A DNA stretch of 64,000 nt from Streptomyces rishiriensis (lineage in GTDB: Bacteria > Actinomycetota > Actinomycetes > Streptomycetales > Streptomycetaceae), in contig NZ_JAUSWV010000002.1 in assembly GCF_030815485.1 (NCBI RefSeq), forward strand, positions 1,612,001-1,676,000, in the 5' to 3' direction. The notes beneath the pieces are model-generated. The model was not told the DNA's origin and ran no database searches. It was given only the letters and a program-made list of their open reading frames with translations. The translations under genes and the position numbers were made by a program. Shown here one piece after another: positions 1 to 10,439 of the stretch. The first letter of the stretch is position 1, and the number at the start of each line of letters is the position of its first letter.

Positions 1-747
1 ATACCCGACGCCCGCGATGCCACCGCCGAACACCAGCACGACCACCAGGCAGGCGCAGCCGCTGCGGCTCTTCTTGCTCTTCTTGCTCTTCGTGCCCTTG
101 CCGCCCCGGCCCCGCCGGTCGCCCCGGCCCTCCGGCTCGTCGTCGTCCTCGTCGTCCTCGGCCCCGCCGCCCGCGAAGAAGGCGTGCTCACCCTGATCGG
201 GTCCCGGGTCCCAGTCGGGTTTCTGCTCGGACTCGGCTTCCGGCGCCGGCTCGGCGCGCCGCCGGGCGGGCGGCTCCGGCGGTGGGTACGCCTCCGGAGT
301 GCCGTAGAAGTCGGGTTGTTCGGCGCCGTAGGCCGCGGCCTGCTGCCCGTAGGGGTCACCCGGGTCGGCAGCGTAGGGGACGTGGGCATGGGTGCCCGTG
401 CCGTCCCAGCCGCCCTCCTGATACCCGTCGTGGTACGCCTGCTGGTTCTGGTGGGCGTACTGCTGGTCCTGAGCGGCGTACTGCTGCTGGTCGTAACCCT
501 GGTACTGCGGGTCGTACTGCTGCTGACCGTAGTGCTGCTGGTCGTACTGCTGCGCCTGTCCCTGGCTCCAGTCGCCGTACTCCTGCGGCTGGTCCGGCTG
601 TTGCGGGTAGGGGTGGTGCTGTGGCCGGCCGCCGTAGGCAGGCTGATGGCCCGTGGGGGCCTGCTGCCCTTCCCATCCGCCGTCCCCGTACAACGGGTCC
701 TCCGGATGCCACGGTTCGGAGCCAGAGCCCCGGCCATACTCAGTCAT
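1..747 (-). CDS. mltG: Endolytic murein transglycosylase MltG, N-terminal part (cut by window edge)
   Basis: Only the first 249 codons lie in the window. MltG cleaves nascent glycan strands at the cytoplasmic membrane, but its catalytic YceG domain is outside, so the call rests on architecture and on the ruvX-alaS neighbourhood typical of Streptomyces. The visible part is a long cytoplasmic extension: a Gln/Tyr/Pro-rich stretch (about residues 43-110), a Tyr/Pro-rich linker, an acidic cluster (about 197-206), a Lys/Arg/Ser-rich stretch and then the start of a membrane segment from about residue 231 (CACLVVVLVF). The ATG at 745-747 begins MTEYGRGSGS. It lies 123 bases downstream of ruvX on the same strand, consistent with one transcription unit. 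Confidence 0.8.
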   Translation of the reverse strand, partial: MTEYGRGSGSEPWHPEDPLYGDGGWEGQQAPTGHQPAYGGRPQHHPYPQQPDQPQEYGDWSQGQAQQYDQQHYGQQQYDPQYQGYDQQQYAAQDQQYAHQNQQAYHDGYQEGGWDGTGTHAHVPYAADPGDPYGQQAAAYGAEQPDFYGTPEAYPPPEPPARRRAEPAPEAESEQKPDWDPGPDQGEHAFFAGGGAEDDEDDDEPEGRGDRRGRGGKGTKSKKSKKSRSGCACLVVVLVFGGGIAGVGY

Positions 748-870
748 CGATCCCCTAGAGCCGCGAGGCGGCGATCACGCGGCTTGTTCAGGCCCGTCAC
801 CGTTCCGTCTCTCTCTGTGCGGCTGCTGTTCGAACACCGCCGCATCGCGCGGAACGTTACCGTATCGCGA

Positions 871-1347
871 TCAGATGACCACTTCGACGCCCTCGCCCGG
901 CGCTTTACCTGACACCCGTTCGGATTCCAGTGCCTGCTGAAGGATGATCACAGCGGCGGCCTGGTCGATCACCGAGCGGCCCTTCTTCGCTTTCACCCCC
1001 GAAGCGCGCAGTCCCTGACTGGCCGTCACCGTCGTCATCCTCTCGTCCACCAGACGTACGGATACGGGCGCGATTCTGTTCGCCAGCTCCTGCGCGAAGC
1101 CGCGGACCTTGACCGCGGCCGGGCCCTCGCCCCCCTTGAGGGAGCGAGGCAGACCCACGACGACCTCGATCGGCTCGTACTCCTCGACCAGTTGTCCGAG
1201 ACGGCGGTAGGCCGCGGGGACGTCCCGGCCGGGGACCGTCTCCACCGGAGTGGCGAGGATCCCGTCGGGGTCGCACGAGGCGACCCCGATCCGGGCGTCC
1301 CCGACGTCGATCGCGAGTCGACGGCCCTTCCTCATCGGCTCGCTCAC
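871..1347 (-). CDS. ruvX: Putative pre-16S rRNA nuclease / Holliday junction resolvase-like protein RuvX (YqgF)
   Basis: This is an RNase H-fold YqgF protein, known from the family for 16S rRNA 5' maturation and possibly recombination. Family motifs are visible: [13 protein letters not shown] near the N-terminus, [11 protein letters not shown] in the middle, [10 protein letters not shown] and a late [13 protein letters not shown] segment, which supply the acidic active-site residues. I chose the GTG at 1345-1347 because it overlaps the alaS stop codon by four bases (GTGA), the usual sign of translational coupling. An ATG four codons later (1335) is the alternative. The length (158 aa) is normal for the family. 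Confidence 0.93.
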   Translation of the reverse strand: MSEPMRKGRRLAIDVGDARIGVASCDPDGILATPVETVPGRDVPAAYRRLGQLVEEYEPIEVVVGLPRSLKGGEGPAAVKVRGFAQELANRIAPVSVRLVDERMTTVTASQGLRASGVKAKKGRSVIDQAAAVIILQQALESERVSGKAPGEGVEVVI

Positions 1348-4016
1348 TTGGCCGTTTCCGCCACGAGCCGCTCGACGGCGTCGACGGCGTCGCCGACGGC
1401 GGCCGGGTTCTGGCCGCCGCCCTGAGCGACGTCCGGCTTGCCGCCGCCACCACCACCGAGGGTCTTGGCAGCCGTGCGGACCAGCTCGCCGGCCTTGAGA
1501 CCGTGCTCGCGGGCGGCCTCGTTGGTGGCGATGACCGTCAGCGGCTTGTCGTTGTTCACCGTGAACAGGGCGACCACGGCGGCCCGGCCGCCCTGGATCC
1601 GGCCGCGCACGTCGAGGACGAGCCTGCGCAGGTCGTCGGGGGTCGTGCCGTCGGGGACCTGACCGGTGACGAGAGCGACACCGCGGACGTCCTTGGCGGA
1701 CTCCACGAGCCCGGCGGCGGCCTGGAGGACCTTCTCCGCGCGGAACTTCTCGATCTCCTTCTCGGCGTCCTTCAGCTTGCCGAGCATGGCGGAGATCTTC
1801 TCCGGGAGTTCCTCCGGACGGCCCTTGACCAGCTCCTGGAGCTGAGCGACGACCGTGTGCTCCCGGGCCAGGAAGTTGTAGGCGTCGACGCCGACGAGGG
1901 CCTCGATGCGGCGGACGCCCGAACCGATCGACGACTCGCCGAGCAGCTTCACCAGGCCCAGCTGGGAGGTGTTGTGCACGTGCGTGCCACCGCACAGCTC
2001 CTTGGAGAAGTCGCCGATGGTCACGACCCGCACCCGCTCGCCGTACTTCTCGCCGAACTCGGCGATGGCGCCCTGCTTCTTGGCCTCGTCGATGCCCATG
2101 ACCTCGGCCTGGACGTCCAGGTCGCGGGCGAGGATCTCGTTGATCTTCTGCTCGACGTCGGTCATCACGGCCGTCGGGACGGCGGACGGGGAACCGAAGT
2201 CGAAGCGGAAGCGGCCGGGCTGGTTCTCGGAACCGGCCTGGGCGGCCGTCGGCCCGAGGGCGTCGCGCAGCGCCTGGTGCGTGAGGTGGGTGGCCGAGTG
2301 GGCGCGGGCGATGGCCGTGCGGCGGCGGCGGTCGATCGAGGCGTGGGCCTTGGCGCCGAGCGTGACCTCGCCTACCTGGACGACGCCCTTGTGGACGTAC
2401 ACGCCGGGGACCGGCTTCTGGGTGTCGCGGATCTCGATGACGGCGCCGGTGTCCACCTTGATGCGGCCGGTGTCGCCGATCTGGCCACCGCCCTCGGCGT
2501 AGAACGGGGTGCGGTCGAGGACGATCTCGACCTCGTCGCCCTCGGTGGCGGCCGGCGAGGAGGCGCCGTCGACGAGAATGCCGACAACCGTCGACTCGCC
2601 CTCGGTGTCGGAGTAGCCGATGAAGTCGGTGGCGCCGGCCCGGTCGGCGATCTCGCGGTAGGCGCCCACACCGGCGTGGCCGGTCTTCTTGGACTGGGCG
2701 TCGGCCTTGGCGCGCTCCCGCTGCTCCTTCATCAGGCGGCGGAAGCCGTCCTCGTCCACGGACAGCCCCTGCTCGGCGGCCATCTCGAGGGTGAGGTCGA
2801 TCGGGAAGCCCCAGGTGTCGTGGAGCAGGAAGGCCTTGTCGCCGGCGAGCACGGTGCCACCGGACTGCTTGGTCTCGGTGACGGCGGTGTCGAGGATGTT
2901 GGTGCCGGCCTTCAGCGTCTTGAGGAAGGCGTTCTCCTCCGCGACGGCGACCTTCTCGATGCGCTCGCGGTCGGTGACGAGCTCGGGGTACTGCCGGCCC
3001 ATCATCTCGATGACGGTGTCGATCAGGTCCTTGACGACGGGACCGGTGGCGCCGAGCAGACGCATGTTGCGGATGGCGCGGCGCATGATGCGGCGCAGGA
3101 CGTAACCGCGGCCCTCGTTGCCGGGGGTGACGCCGTCGCCGATGAGCATCACGGAGGTGCGCATGTGGTCGGTGACCACGCGCAGCGAGACGTCCGAGTC
3201 ATGGGCCTCGCCGTACTCGACGCCGGTCAGTTCGGTGGCCTTCTTGATGACGGCCATCGAGGTGTCGATCTCGTACATGTTCTGCACGCCCTGCAGGATC
3301 ATCGCGAGCCGCTCGAGTCCGAGGCCCGTGTCGATGTTCTTGCTGGGCAGCTCGCCGAGGATCTCGAAGTTGTCCTTTCCGATGCCCTCGCCGCGCTCGT
3401 ACTGCATGAAGACCAGGTTCCAGATCTCCACGTACCGCTCGTCGTTGACGGCGGGACCGCCCTCGGCGCCGAACTCGGGGCCGCGGTCGTAGTTGATCTC
3501 GGAACAGGGGCCACAGGGGCCGGGGACGCCCATGGACCAGTAGTTGTCCTTCATGCCGAGGCGCTGGATGCGCTCCTTGGGCACGCCAATGACCTCGTGC
3601 CAGATGCGCTCGGCCTCGTCGTCGTCCTTGTAGACCGTGATCCAGAGCTTCTCCGGATCCAGGCCGTAACCGCCCTTGTCCTGGGGCGTGGTGAGCAGCT
3701 CCCAGGCGTACTTGACGGCGCCTTCCTTGAAGTAGTCGCCGAAGGAGAAGTTGCCGCACATCTGGAAGAAGGTGCCGTGGCGGGTGGTCTTGCCGACCTC
3801 TTCGATGTCAGGCGTGCGCACGCACTTCTGCACGCTGGTGGCGCGCGACCACGGCGGCTTGACCTCGCCGAGGAAGTACGGCTTGAAGGGGACCATGCCG
3901 GCGGGGACCAGGAGCAGAGTCGGGTCGTCCGCGATGAGCGACGCCGAAGGGACGACGGTGTGCCCGCGCTCCTCGTAGAAGCTCAGCCAGCGGCGGCGGA
4001 TCTCGGCCGACTCCAT
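1344..4016 (-). CDS. alaS: Alanyl-tRNA synthetase
   Basis: The cytoplasmic class II enzyme charges tRNA-Ala and edits mischarged tRNA. At 890 aa it is full length: N-terminal catalytic core ([23 protein letters not shown] region near residues 75-100 by position), tRNA-binding region, editing domain with the zinc ligands HSATH (about residue 575) and CGGTH (about residue 677), and a C-terminal domain ending in a Gly-rich segment (GGGGGGKPD). It begins [10 protein letters not shown] at an ATG that overlaps the stop of the upstream small gene by one base and overlaps ruvX downstream. This makes a tight operon of a small membrane gene, alaS and ruvX. Confidence 0.98.
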   Translation of the reverse strand: MESAEIRRRWLSFYEERGHTVVPSASLIADDPTLLLVPAGMVPFKPYFLGEVKPPWSRATSVQKCVRTPDIEEVGKTTRHGTFFQMCGNFSFGDYFKEGAVKYAWELLTTPQDKGGYGLDPEKLWITVYKDDDEAERIWHEVIGVPKERIQRLGMKDNYWSMGVPGPCGPCSEINYDRGPEFGAEGGPAVNDERYVEIWNLVFMQYERGEGIGKDNFEILGELPSKNIDTGLGLERLAMILQGVQNMYEIDTSMAVIKKATELTGVEYGEAHDSDVSLRVVTDHMRTSVMLIGDGVTPGNEGRGYVLRRIMRRAIRNMRLLGATGPVVKDLIDTVIEMMGRQYPELVTDRERIEKVAVAEENAFLKTLKAGTNILDTAVTETKQSGGTVLAGDKAFLLHDTWGFPIDLTLEMAAEQGLSVDEDGFRRLMKEQRERAKADAQSKKTGHAGVGAYREIADRAGATDFIGYSDTEGESTVVGILVDGASSPAATEGDEVEIVLDRTPFYAEGGGQIGDTGRIKVDTGAVIEIRDTQKPVPGVYVHKGVVQVGEVTLGAKAHASIDRRRRTAIARAHSATHLTHQALRDALGPTAAQAGSENQPGRFRFDFGSPSAVPTAVMTDVEQKINEILARDLDVQAEVMGIDEAKKQGAIAEFGEKYGERVRVVTIGDFSKELCGGTHVHNTSQLGLVKLLGESSIGSGVRRIEALVGVDAYNFLAREHTVVAQLQELVKGRPEELPEKISAMLGKLKDAEKEIEKFRAEKVLQAAAGLVESAKDVRGVALVTGQVPDGTTPDDLRRLVLDVRGRIQGGRAAVVALFTVNNDKPLTVIATNEAAREHGLKAGELVRTAAKTLGGGGGGKPDVAQGGGQNPAAVGDAVDAVERLVAETAK

Positions 4017-4363
4017 CAGTGGTCCTCATTCCGGTTGTGCGAGTACGTCGTGTTCTCGATGTGCTGGGGGGTACTGCGGTTGCCCTCGATGGCGGTGTGG
4101 CGCCGGGGAGCGGGGAGTTCGGGGTCCTCACGGATCCCCAGCGCCTCCCCCAGCTCGGCCTCCCGCTGGGCCATGTTGTCGCGGACGTCGAGCGCGAAGC
4201 CCACCGCGCGGTCCTTGAGGCGCGCTCCCGTCTCGAGCGCCTTGTTGGCCGCGGCCGCGGCGAGGCTCTCGGGGGTCAGCTGCTTCAGCTTGCGATTGAC
4301 CTTGGTGGTGGCCCAGACACCGGCGGCGACGCCCGTGCTGAACCAGAAGGTGCGGCGGAACAT
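4016..4363 (-). CDS. DUF6167-like small protein with N-terminal membrane segment
   Basis: This is a 115-residue protein of unknown function beginning [22 protein letters not shown]. It has a short hydrophobic N-terminal segment followed by a Lys/Arg-rich and then helical, charged region ([18 protein letters not shown], then [11 protein letters not shown]) and a polar C-terminus. It resembles the Streptomyces family annotated as DUF6167. Its stop codon overlaps the alaS start and its start lies just after the DUF948 gene, so it is probably co-transcribed with alaS. Function is not known, and a membrane-associated role is inferred only from the hydrophobic N-terminus. Confidence 0.8.
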   Translation of the reverse strand: MFRRTFWFSTGVAAGVWATTKVNRKLKQLTPESLAAAAANKALETGARLKDRAVGFALDVRDNMAQREAELGEALGIREDPELPAPRRHTAIEGNRSTPQHIENTTYSHNRNEDH

Positions 4364-4371
4364 CGCTGGTC

Positions 4372-4812
4372 TCAGTCCCTCTTTCCACGGGGCTTGCGCT
4401 TCTCCCGCCGGGAGACCGTTCGGCCCACGATCACGGTCCGCCGGGGTTCCCTGGCGGGCACGTCGTCCTTGCGGCCGCCGAGGGCCCGGCGTACGCCGTA
4501 GCCGAAGGCGGCGACCTTCACCAGGGGGCCGCCGAAGGTGGAGGCGACCGTGGTGGACAGTGCCGAGGCGTTCGACGTGACTTCCTGGACGTCGGTGGCG
4601 ATCGCGTCGACCCGGTCGATCTGGGTCTGCGCGGAACGCACCGCCGCGGAGGCGTCGGCCAGCAGCGGGACGGCCTGCTCGGTCACGTCCGCGACGAGTC
4701 TGGTGGTCGCCCTGAGCGTCTGCGCAAGCCTCGCCAGCGCGACGGCGAGGAAGGAGACCAGGATGGCCCAGAACACCGCCACGAGGATGCCGGCCACCTC
4801 ACCACCGGACAC
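4372..4812 (-). CDS. DUF948 domain membrane protein
   Basis: This 146-residue protein has an N-terminal transmembrane helix (GEVAGILVAVFWAILVSFLAVAL) followed by a helical, coiled-coil-like region (LAQTLRATTRLVADVTEQ and on to about residue 90), as in DUF948 proteins, which resemble the signalling helices of chemotaxis receptors. The C-terminus is basic (RREKRKPRGKRD). The reading frame is open further upstream, but that would run through the rpsD terminator hairpin. I therefore chose the GTG at 4810-4812, which has an AGGGAG ribosome-binding sequence about ten bases before it. It is the first gene of the run leading into alaS. Function unknown. Confidence 0.82.
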   Translation of the reverse strand: MSGGEVAGILVAVFWAILVSFLAVALARLAQTLRATTRLVADVTEQAVPLLADASAAVRSAQTQIDRVDAIATDVQEVTSNASALSTTVASTFGGPLVKVAAFGYGVRRALGGRKDDVPAREPRRTVIVGRTVSRREKRKPRGKRD

Positions 4813-4902
4813 TGCGCACCCGCTCCCTGTCTGACGAACACCTATCTCTGGAGGCGAGCCTATCGCGCCGACGCCGGCGATCCGTACCGGATTGAACGTG
4901 CG

Positions 4903-4951
4903 GAAGCCCGCCGTCCCACCTGCCCGGAAGGGCAGGGAGACGGCGGGCTTC
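4903..4951 (-). terminator. Strong hairpin terminator downstream of rpsD
   Basis: A 13-bp perfect outer stem (4903-4915 pairs with 4939-4951) encloses a second 7-bp stem (4919-4925 with 4930-4936, loop ggaa), giving one long hairpin. It lies 45 bases after the rpsD stop and before the DUF948 start. No T-run follows, which is usual for Streptomyces terminators. Confidence 0.85.
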
Positions 4952-4995
4952 GGCACGGAAGTCCTGCGACCGCCGCAGACCGATCCGGAAAGGGA

Positions 4996-5610
4996 TCAGC
5001 GGGCGTAGTACTCGACGACGAGCTGCTCGTCGCAGATCACCGGGATCTCCTTGCGGTTCGGCTCGCGGTCCAGGCGGAACGCCAGGGCGCCGAGGTTCAC
5101 CTGGAGGTAGCGCGGGGTCTCACCGTCGGGGGCGAAGCCACCGGCGCGGGAGACCTCGAACAGCGTCTTGCTGCGGCTGCGCTCGCGGACCATGACGACG
5201 TCGTCCGGCTTGACGCGGAAGGACGGCTTGTCGACCTTCTGGCCGTTGACCTCGATGTGGCCGTGGACGACCATCTGGCGGGCCTGGTAGATCGTGCGGG
5301 CGATGCCCGAACGCAGGACCAGCGCGTCGAGACGGCGCTCGAGCTCGATGATCAGGGCCTCACCGGTCTTGCCCTGGACCTTGGAGGCACGCTCGTAGGC
5401 GCGGACGAGCTGACGCTCGGACACGTCGTACTGCGCGCGCAGACGCTGCTTCTCGAGCAGACGGACCTTGTAGTCCGAGTTCTGCTTGCGGCCACGGCCG
5501 TGCTCGCCGGGCGGGTAGGGACGCGCCTCGAAGTACTTGACGGCCTTCGGGGTCAGCGCGATGCCGAGGGCACGCGACTTCTTGACCTTGGGACGGGGCT
5601 GGTTGGCCAC
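4996..5610 (-). CDS. rpsD: 30S ribosomal protein S4
   Basis: S4 nucleates assembly of the small subunit and binds 16S rRNA. The 204-residue protein shows the family pattern: RALGIALT near the N-terminus, the [14 protein letters not shown] motif, EKQRLRAQY, and the S4 RNA-binding domain ([32 protein letters not shown], here cited as the span at about residues 92-124). It starts at a GTG (5608-5610) after AGTGAGAG. The N-terminal zinc-binding cysteines of C+ type S4 proteins are absent and the only cysteine is near the C-terminus, so this is the C- (zinc-free) type. It stands alone here rather than in a multi-gene ribosomal protein operon. Confidence 0.98.
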   Translation of the reverse strand: MANQPRPKVKKSRALGIALTPKAVKYFEARPYPPGEHGRGRKQNSDYKVRLLEKQRLRAQYDVSERQLVRAYERASKVQGKTGEALIIELERRLDALVLRSGIARTIYQARQMVVHGHIEVNGQKVDKPSFRVKPDDVVMVRERSRSKTLFEVSRAGGFAPDGETPRYLQVNLGALAFRLDREPNRKEIPVICDEQLVVEYYAR

Positions 5611-5912
5611 GATCTCTCACTTTCCAGAATTTCCGGCTTGTCAGGGTTAAGGGAGGTCGCATCCGCAGCCGGGGAAACCCGTCGGGTCCGCGTGGAACCT
5701 GTCGGGCAGCCGCTCCCCTGGTCTGGGCACATACGTGCAGCACGCGAGTTGCCCACCGACCGTTCCCGGAGTTCCGGGAGGTGATGGGCTGCCCGCGACA
5801 CCGTTCGACGGTGCGCGACGCTCCTGGAGCGAGGTCCGAGGACCGGTGCTCCGGCCGACTGTCCTGTTCTGACTGCACGGGACGCGGCACTTCGGGCGAG
5901 TCTACAGGGTGC
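5611..5912 (-). promoter_or_regulatory. rpsD upstream region / probable long leader
   Basis: These 302 bases lie between rarA and rpsD and hold no credible gene. They must contain the rpsD promoter and 5' leader. Small self-complementary segments are present (for example ttcccggagttccggga around 5760-5780), but no named ribosomal-protein leader could be recognised. S4 autoregulates through its mRNA leader in other bacteria; whether it does so here is inference. Confidence 0.4.
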
Positions 5913-7268
5913 TCAGGACCCGTCGCGACCGAGGTGCTGCCTGGTCCACTCGACCGCGTCCGCGTACCGGGCCTCGGCGCCGTGCCGGGTGGGCTCGTAG
6001 TACTCGCGGTCCTTGATGGCGTCCGGCGCGTACTGCTGGGCGGCGATGCCCTCGGGAAGGTCGTGCGGATACACGTACCCCTGCGCATGGCCCAGCTTGG
6101 CGGCGCCCTTGTAGTGCCCGTCGCGCAGATGCGGCGGCACCGGGCCGGCCAGGCCCTTGCGTACGTCCTCCAGAGCGGCGCCGATCGCGGTCGTCGCGGC
6201 GTTGGACTTGGGTGCGAGGGCGAGGGCGATGGTGGTGTGGCTGAGCGTGAGGGCCGCCTCGGGGAAGCCGATCATGGCGACGGCCTGCGCGGCGGCGACC
6301 GCCAGGGGCAGCGCGCCCGGATCGGCGAGGCCGATGTCCTCGCTGGCGGAGATCATCAGGCGGCGCGCGATGAAACGGGGGTCCTCGCCGGCCTCGATCA
6401 TGCGGGCCAGGTAGTGCAGGGCCGCGTCGACGTCCGAGCCCCTGATGGACTTGATGAGAGCGCTGGCGACGTCGTAGTGCTGGTCGCCGTCACGGTCGTA
6501 CTTCACCGCCGCGCGGTCGACCGTCTGCTCCAGGGTCTGCAGGCTGATCTCGCTCCCGCCCTGGTCCAGGGCGGCCCCGGCCGCGGCTTCCAGCGCGGTG
6601 AGGGCGCGGCGGGCGTCGCCGCCGGCGATGCGCAGCAGATGCGCCTCGGTGTCCTCGGGGAGGGTGACAGCGCCCTTGAGACCGCGGTCGTCGGTCAGCG
6701 CGCGCCGGACGAGGTCGCGCAGGTCGTCGTCCGTGAGGGGCTCGAGGGTCAGCAGGAGGGAGCGGGACAGCAGGGGCGAGATGACCGAGAAGTAGGGGTT
6801 CTCCGTGGTCGCCGCGATCAGCGTCACCCAGCGGTTCTCGACGGCCGGCAGGAGGGAGTCCTGCTGGGCCTTGCTGAAGCGGTGGATCTCGTCGAGGAAG
6901 AGGACGGTCTCCTTGCCGTAGCCGCCGATGGCGCGGCGGGCGCCGTCGATGACCGCCCGGACCTCCTTGACGCCCGCCGTGATGGCCGACAGTTCGACGA
7001 ACCGCTTGTTGGTGGCCTTGGAGACGACGTACGCCAGGGTCGTCTTCCCGGTGCCGGGCGGCCCCCAGAGGATCACCGAGGAGGGCCCGGCAGGGCCCGT
7101 GGCGCCCTCGCCGACCAGGCGGCGCAGGGGTGAGCCCGGCTTCAGCAGGTGCTGCTGGCCCACCACCTCGTCGAGGGTGCGCGGGCGCATCCGGACGGCC
7201 AGGGGGCTCCCGGCGGGGTCCTTCTCCTGGCGGTCTTCGGCTGCGGCGGTGAACAGGTCGGGCTCCAC
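5913..7268 (-). CDS. rarA: Replication-associated recombination protein RarA (MgsA), AAA+ ATPase
   Basis: RarA acts at stalled or gapped replication forks. The 451-residue protein has a standard layout: a short N-terminal tail, the motif [20 protein letters not shown], Walker [10 protein letters not shown], Walker [11 protein letters not shown], sensor 1 ([11 protein letters not shown]) and the C-terminal clamp-loader-like tetramerisation region ending with a segment typical of the family ([19 protein letters not shown]). The ATG at 7266-7268 gives [10 protein letters not shown]. It is transcribed from its own upstream region toward rpsD. Length and motifs leave little doubt. Confidence 0.95.
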   Translation of the reverse strand: MEPDLFTAAAEDRQEKDPAGSPLAVRMRPRTLDEVVGQQHLLKPGSPLRRLVGEGATGPAGPSSVILWGPPGTGKTTLAYVVSKATNKRFVELSAITAGVKEVRAVIDGARRAIGGYGKETVLFLDEIHRFSKAQQDSLLPAVENRWVTLIAATTENPYFSVISPLLSRSLLLTLEPLTDDDLRDLVRRALTDDRGLKGAVTLPEDTEAHLLRIAGGDARRALTALEAAAGAALDQGGSEISLQTLEQTVDRAAVKYDRDGDQHYDVASALIKSIRGSDVDAALHYLARMIEAGEDPRFIARRLMISASEDIGLADPGALPLAVAAAQAVAMIGFPEAALTLSHTTIALALAPKSNAATTAIGAALEDVRKGLAGPVPPHLRDGHYKGAAKLGHAQGYVYPHDLPEGIAAQQYAPDAIKDREYYEPTRHGAEARYADAVEWTRQHLGRDGS

Positions 7269-7327
7269 ACGTCGGAGCCTACGTCAGAGGTCTGACAGTG
7301 GTCCGCGACGCCCGGCCGGTACCGGCC

Positions 7328-7987
7328 TCAGGCCCAGAGGTCCGCGCCCCAGCGGGTCAGGATCAGCATGGCGATGATGCCGACGTGGGTGACCGGCAGG
7401 ACCCAGGTGAACTCGCCGAGGAACCGCTTCAGCCAGTCCGGGGCGGGCAGCAGGTCGTGGCGCACGTTGAACGAGGTGACGTACCAGAACATGGTGATCG
7501 TCGCGACCCAGGCCAGCGAGCACCACAGGCACAGGGCGTTGATCTTGTACAGGGACTGGTACTGGAGCCAGGTGCAGAAGGCCACGCCGAAGAGGGTGCC
7601 GAAGTTGAAGGTCAGCCAGTACCAGCGCGGGAAGCTCACCCGGGTCAGCAGGGTCATGCCCACGCAGATGACGATGCCGTAGGCGACGAGACCGAGCATC
7701 GGGTTGGGGAAACCGAAGGCGGCGGCCTGCTTGCTCTCCATGACGCTGCCGCAGCTGATGATCGGGCTGATGCTGCAGCTGGGCGTGAAGGTCTTGCCCT
7801 CGGCCTTGGCCTCGAGGATCTTGAACTTGTCGAGCGTGATGACCCAGGCGGCCAGCAGACCGGCGGCGCCGGTGATCAGCAGCAGGATCGCGAACGCACG
7901 GCTGCCGCCCACGGTCCGGAGCCCGGTCGCGGCGACGCGCTCCGGCTCGGACTCCGTGGAGACGTCTTTGACTGTCGTCTTGCTCAT
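7328..7987 (-). CDS. Vitamin K epoxide reductase (VKOR) family membrane protein
   Basis: The protein is an integral membrane thiol oxidoreductase that probably reoxidises a periplasmic Dsb-like partner using a quinone. The 219-residue product has about five hydrophobic segments, an extracytoplasmic loop cysteine pair (C71 and C79, in CSISPIISC) and the CXXC active site CLWC (C153/C156), the arrangement of bacterial VKOR proteins. An in-frame GTG lies immediately before the chosen ATG (7985-7987). It sits alone between hisS and rarA. No fused thioredoxin domain is present, so its redox partner must be encoded elsewhere, and the DsbA-like gene at 53468 need not be it. Confidence 0.9.
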   Translation of the reverse strand: MSKTTVKDVSTESEPERVAATGLRTVGGSRAFAILLLITGAAGLLAAWVITLDKFKILEAKAEGKTFTPSCSISPIISCGSVMESKQAAAFGFPNPMLGLVAYGIVICVGMTLLTRVSFPRWYWLTFNFGTLFGVAFCTWLQYQSLYKINALCLWCSLAWVATITMFWYVTSFNVRHDLLPAPDWLKRFLGEFTWVLPVTHVGIIAMLILTRWGADLWA

Positions 7988-8220
7988 CACGCCGATCCGT
8001 CACTTGAGAGTTGGACCATCTTCGGGCAGGGGCCATTGTGCCGCACCGGCCCGGGTGCGCACCGTTCGGTGCGCATAAGGAGATACGTACGGTCGCCCGT
8101 CGGCGTTCGGTTCCGGCCAAGGCCAGGAGCACACCGCCGCGCGCGCGTGGCCCCCGGCGACGGCACCCTCCGGAGGGACGAACGGACGGCCGCCGGGTTG
8201 ACATCCGGGCGCATGACGAA

Positions 8221-8246
8221 GGCGCCGGGTCGCCCGACCCGGCGCC
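8221..8246 (-). terminator. Terminator hairpin downstream of hisS
   Basis: A 12-bp perfect GC-rich stem (8221-8232 with 8235-8246) has a two-base loop and lies 20 bases after the hisS stop codon. On the minus strand it ends the hisS transcript. Confidence 0.85.
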
Positions 8247-8266
8247 TCCTCGGGCTCCCGCGCCCG

Positions 8267-9529
8267 CTAGCCCAGCCTCGACTCCAGTTCCGCCACGATC
8301 TCGTTGACGCCGATCGCCGTCTGCTCGCCGGACTCCATGTCCTTGAGCTGGACGACACCCTCGGCGAGGTCGCGTTCGCCGGCGACGATCGTGTAGCGGG
8401 CCCCGCTGCGGTTGGCGCTCTTCATGGCGCCCTTGAGCCCCCTGGAGCCGTACGAGAAGTCCGCCGCCACGCCGAGCTTGCGCAGTTCGGTGACCTTCGC
8501 GAAGAGGATCCGGCGGGCCTCCTCGCCGAGCGGCACGGCGAACACGGAGGTCGCGGGGGGCAGCGCCAGCTCCACGCCCTCCGCCTCCAGCGCCAGTACC
8601 GTCCGGTCGACGCCCAGCGCCCAGCCCACCGACGGCAGCGCGGGGCCGCCGATCATCTCGGAGAGACCGTCGTAACGGCCGCCGCCGCCCACCGCGGACT
8701 GGGAGCCCAGTCCGTCGTGGACGAACTCGAAGGTCGTCCGGGTGTAGTAGTCGAGGCCGCGGACCAGCTTCGGGTCGTCCTCGAAGACCACGCCCGCCGC
8801 CGTGATCAGCTCACGGACCGTCTCGTGGTACGCCTTGCACGCGTCGCAGAGGTAGTCGCGCAGCAGCGGCGCGTCCCCCAGCTGCTTCTGGACCGCCTCG
8901 CGCTTGTCGTCCAGGACCCGCAGCGGGTTGATCTCCGCACGGCGCAGCGTGTCCTCGTCGAGGTCCAGGCCACGCAGGAAGGTCTGGAGCGCCTCCCGGT
9001 ACACCGGGCGGCATTCCTTGTCGCCGAGGCTGTTGAGGAGGATGCGGAAGTCGCGCAGCCCCAGCGACCGGTACGCCTGGTCGGCCAGGATGATCAGCTC
9101 GGCGTCGAGCGCCGGGTCCTCCGCGCCGATCGCCTCGGCACCGACCTGGGAGAAGTGCCGGTACCGGCCCGCCTGCGGCTTCTCGTACCGGTAGTACGAG
9201 CCCGAGTACCAGAGCTTGACCGGCAGGTTGCCCTGCTTGTGCAGGTTCGCCTCCAGCGCGGCGCGCAGCACGGACGCCGTGCCCTCCGGACGCAGGGCGA
9301 GCCGGTCGCCCCCCTTGGTCTCGAAGGCGTACATCTCCTTGCTGACGATGTCGGTGGACTCGCCCACACCGCGCGCGAACAGGTCGACGTCCTCGAAGCC
9401 GGGCGTCTCGACGTAGCCGTAGCCGGAGTTGCGCAGCGGGGCGGAGATCGCCTCGCGTACCGCGAGGAACTTCGCGGAACGCGGCGGGATCAGGTCGTAC
9501 GTGCCCTTGGGGGCCTGAAAGGTACTCAC
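8267..9529 (-). CDS. hisS: Histidyl-tRNA synthetase
   Basis: The class II aminoacyl-tRNA synthetase for histidine is 420 aa. It shows motif 1 ([13 protein letters not shown]), motif 2 ([13 protein letters not shown]), the histidine-specific [12 protein letters not shown] and GGGRYDGL segments and motif 3 ([12 protein letters not shown]), followed by a C-terminal anticodon-binding domain. It starts with ATG in [13 protein letters not shown]. The gene is preceded 13 bases upstream by the metallo-beta-lactamase gene on the same strand, so the two are probably one transcript ending at the hairpin at 8221-8246. Confidence 0.98.
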   Translation of the reverse strand: MSTFQAPKGTYDLIPPRSAKFLAVREAISAPLRNSGYGYVETPGFEDVDLFARGVGESTDIVSKEMYAFETKGGDRLALRPEGTASVLRAALEANLHKQGNLPVKLWYSGSYYRYEKPQAGRYRHFSQVGAEAIGAEDPALDAELIILADQAYRSLGLRDFRILLNSLGDKECRPVYREALQTFLRGLDLDEDTLRRAEINPLRVLDDKREAVQKQLGDAPLLRDYLCDACKAYHETVRELITAAGVVFEDDPKLVRGLDYYTRTTFEFVHDGLGSQSAVGGGGRYDGLSEMIGGPALPSVGWALGVDRTVLALEAEGVELALPPATSVFAVPLGEEARRILFAKVTELRKLGVAADFSYGSRGLKGAMKSANRSGARYTIVAGERDLAEGVVQLKDMESGEQTAIGVNEIVAELESRLG

Positions 9530-9542
9530 GGAAGGTCTCTCG

Positions 9543-10259
9543 TCACATTCCTCGTCGGGGAGGGGTCTGCGAACCCGCTCCCTGGCCGCCGGCCGCCACC
9601 TGCCGCAGATACGGGTTGGTGGCGCGCTCCTGGCCGATGGTCGTCTGGGGGCCGTGGCCGGACAGCACCACGGTCGAGTCCTCGAGCGGCAGGCACACGC
9701 GGGCCAGCGAGTCGAGCATCTCGGCCATGTCGCCGCCGGGCAGGTCGGTGCGTCCGATGGAGCCGGCGAACAGCAGATCCCCGGAGAAGAAGACCGACGG
9801 GACGTCGGCCGTCTCGGGCATCAGGAAGCTCACCGACCCCTTGGTATGGCCCGGGGTGTGGGCGACGGAGAACTCCAGCCCCGCCAGGTCCAGCCGGACG
9901 CCGTCGGTCAGCTCGCGGACGTCGTCTGGCTCCCCCACGGTCAGCTCGCCCATCAGCGGCATCCCGATGGACCGGCCGAGCGCCTTCTCGGGGTCGCTCA
10001 TCATGTAGCGGTCCTCGGGGTGGATCCAGGCGGGTACGTCGTGCGCCCCGCACACCGGGACGACCGAGGCCACATGGTCGATGTGGCCGTGGGTGAGGAC
10101 GACGGCGACGGGCTTGAGCCGATGCTTCCTGATCGCTTCCTCGACTCCCGGGGCCGCCTGGTGGCCCGGGTCGATGATCACGCACTCCTCACCGGAGGCG
10201 GGGGCGACGAGGTAACAGTTCGTCCCCCAGGCCCCGGCGGGGAACCCGGCAATGAGCAC
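9543..10259 (-). CDS. MBL-fold metal-dependent hydrolase (glyoxalase II-like)
   Basis: This 238-residue metallo-beta-lactamase-fold hydrolase carries the zinc-binding motif THGHIDH (residues 56-62), plus the downstream HTPGHTKGS and GDLLF segments and a late SGHGPQT histidine. The substrate is not determined; the family includes hydroxyacylglutathione hydrolase-like thioesterases. The frame is open further upstream, but the GTG at 10257-10259 follows a good AAGGA sequence and gives the family-typical start ([18 protein letters not shown]). It is transcribed into hisS. A divergent promoter region separates it from the peptidyl-prolyl isomerase gene. Confidence 0.88.
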   Translation of the reverse strand: MLIAGFPAGAWGTNCYLVAPASGEECVIIDPGHQAAPGVEEAIRKHRLKPVAVVLTHGHIDHVASVVPVCGAHDVPAWIHPEDRYMMSDPEKALGRSIGMPLMGELTVGEPDDVRELTDGVRLDLAGLEFSVAHTPGHTKGSVSFLMPETADVPSVFFSGDLLFAGSIGRTDLPGGDMAEMLDSLARVCLPLEDSTVVLSGHGPQTTIGQERATNPYLRQVAAGGQGAGSQTPPRRGM

Positions 10260-10439
10260 GATCGTCCTTCGTTTGTGTCGATACGCGTGGGCTTCTGGGC
10301 AGCTGCGCCAGTGGTCAGAGCCTACCGGCGCTGCCGTTTCCTCAGCGAACCCATATACGGTACGGGGCACACGCAGGCGGTCGGCTCACAAGACGCACGC
10401 GTCCCAGTCGACGTACGAGACGCACGAGGAGAGAACCCG

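Noticed and set aside
1503..4580. Long plus-strand reading frame opposite alaS
   Set aside because: Shadow of alaS in a high-GC genome. The product has no domain and is Val/Gly/Asp/Leu-rich throughout.
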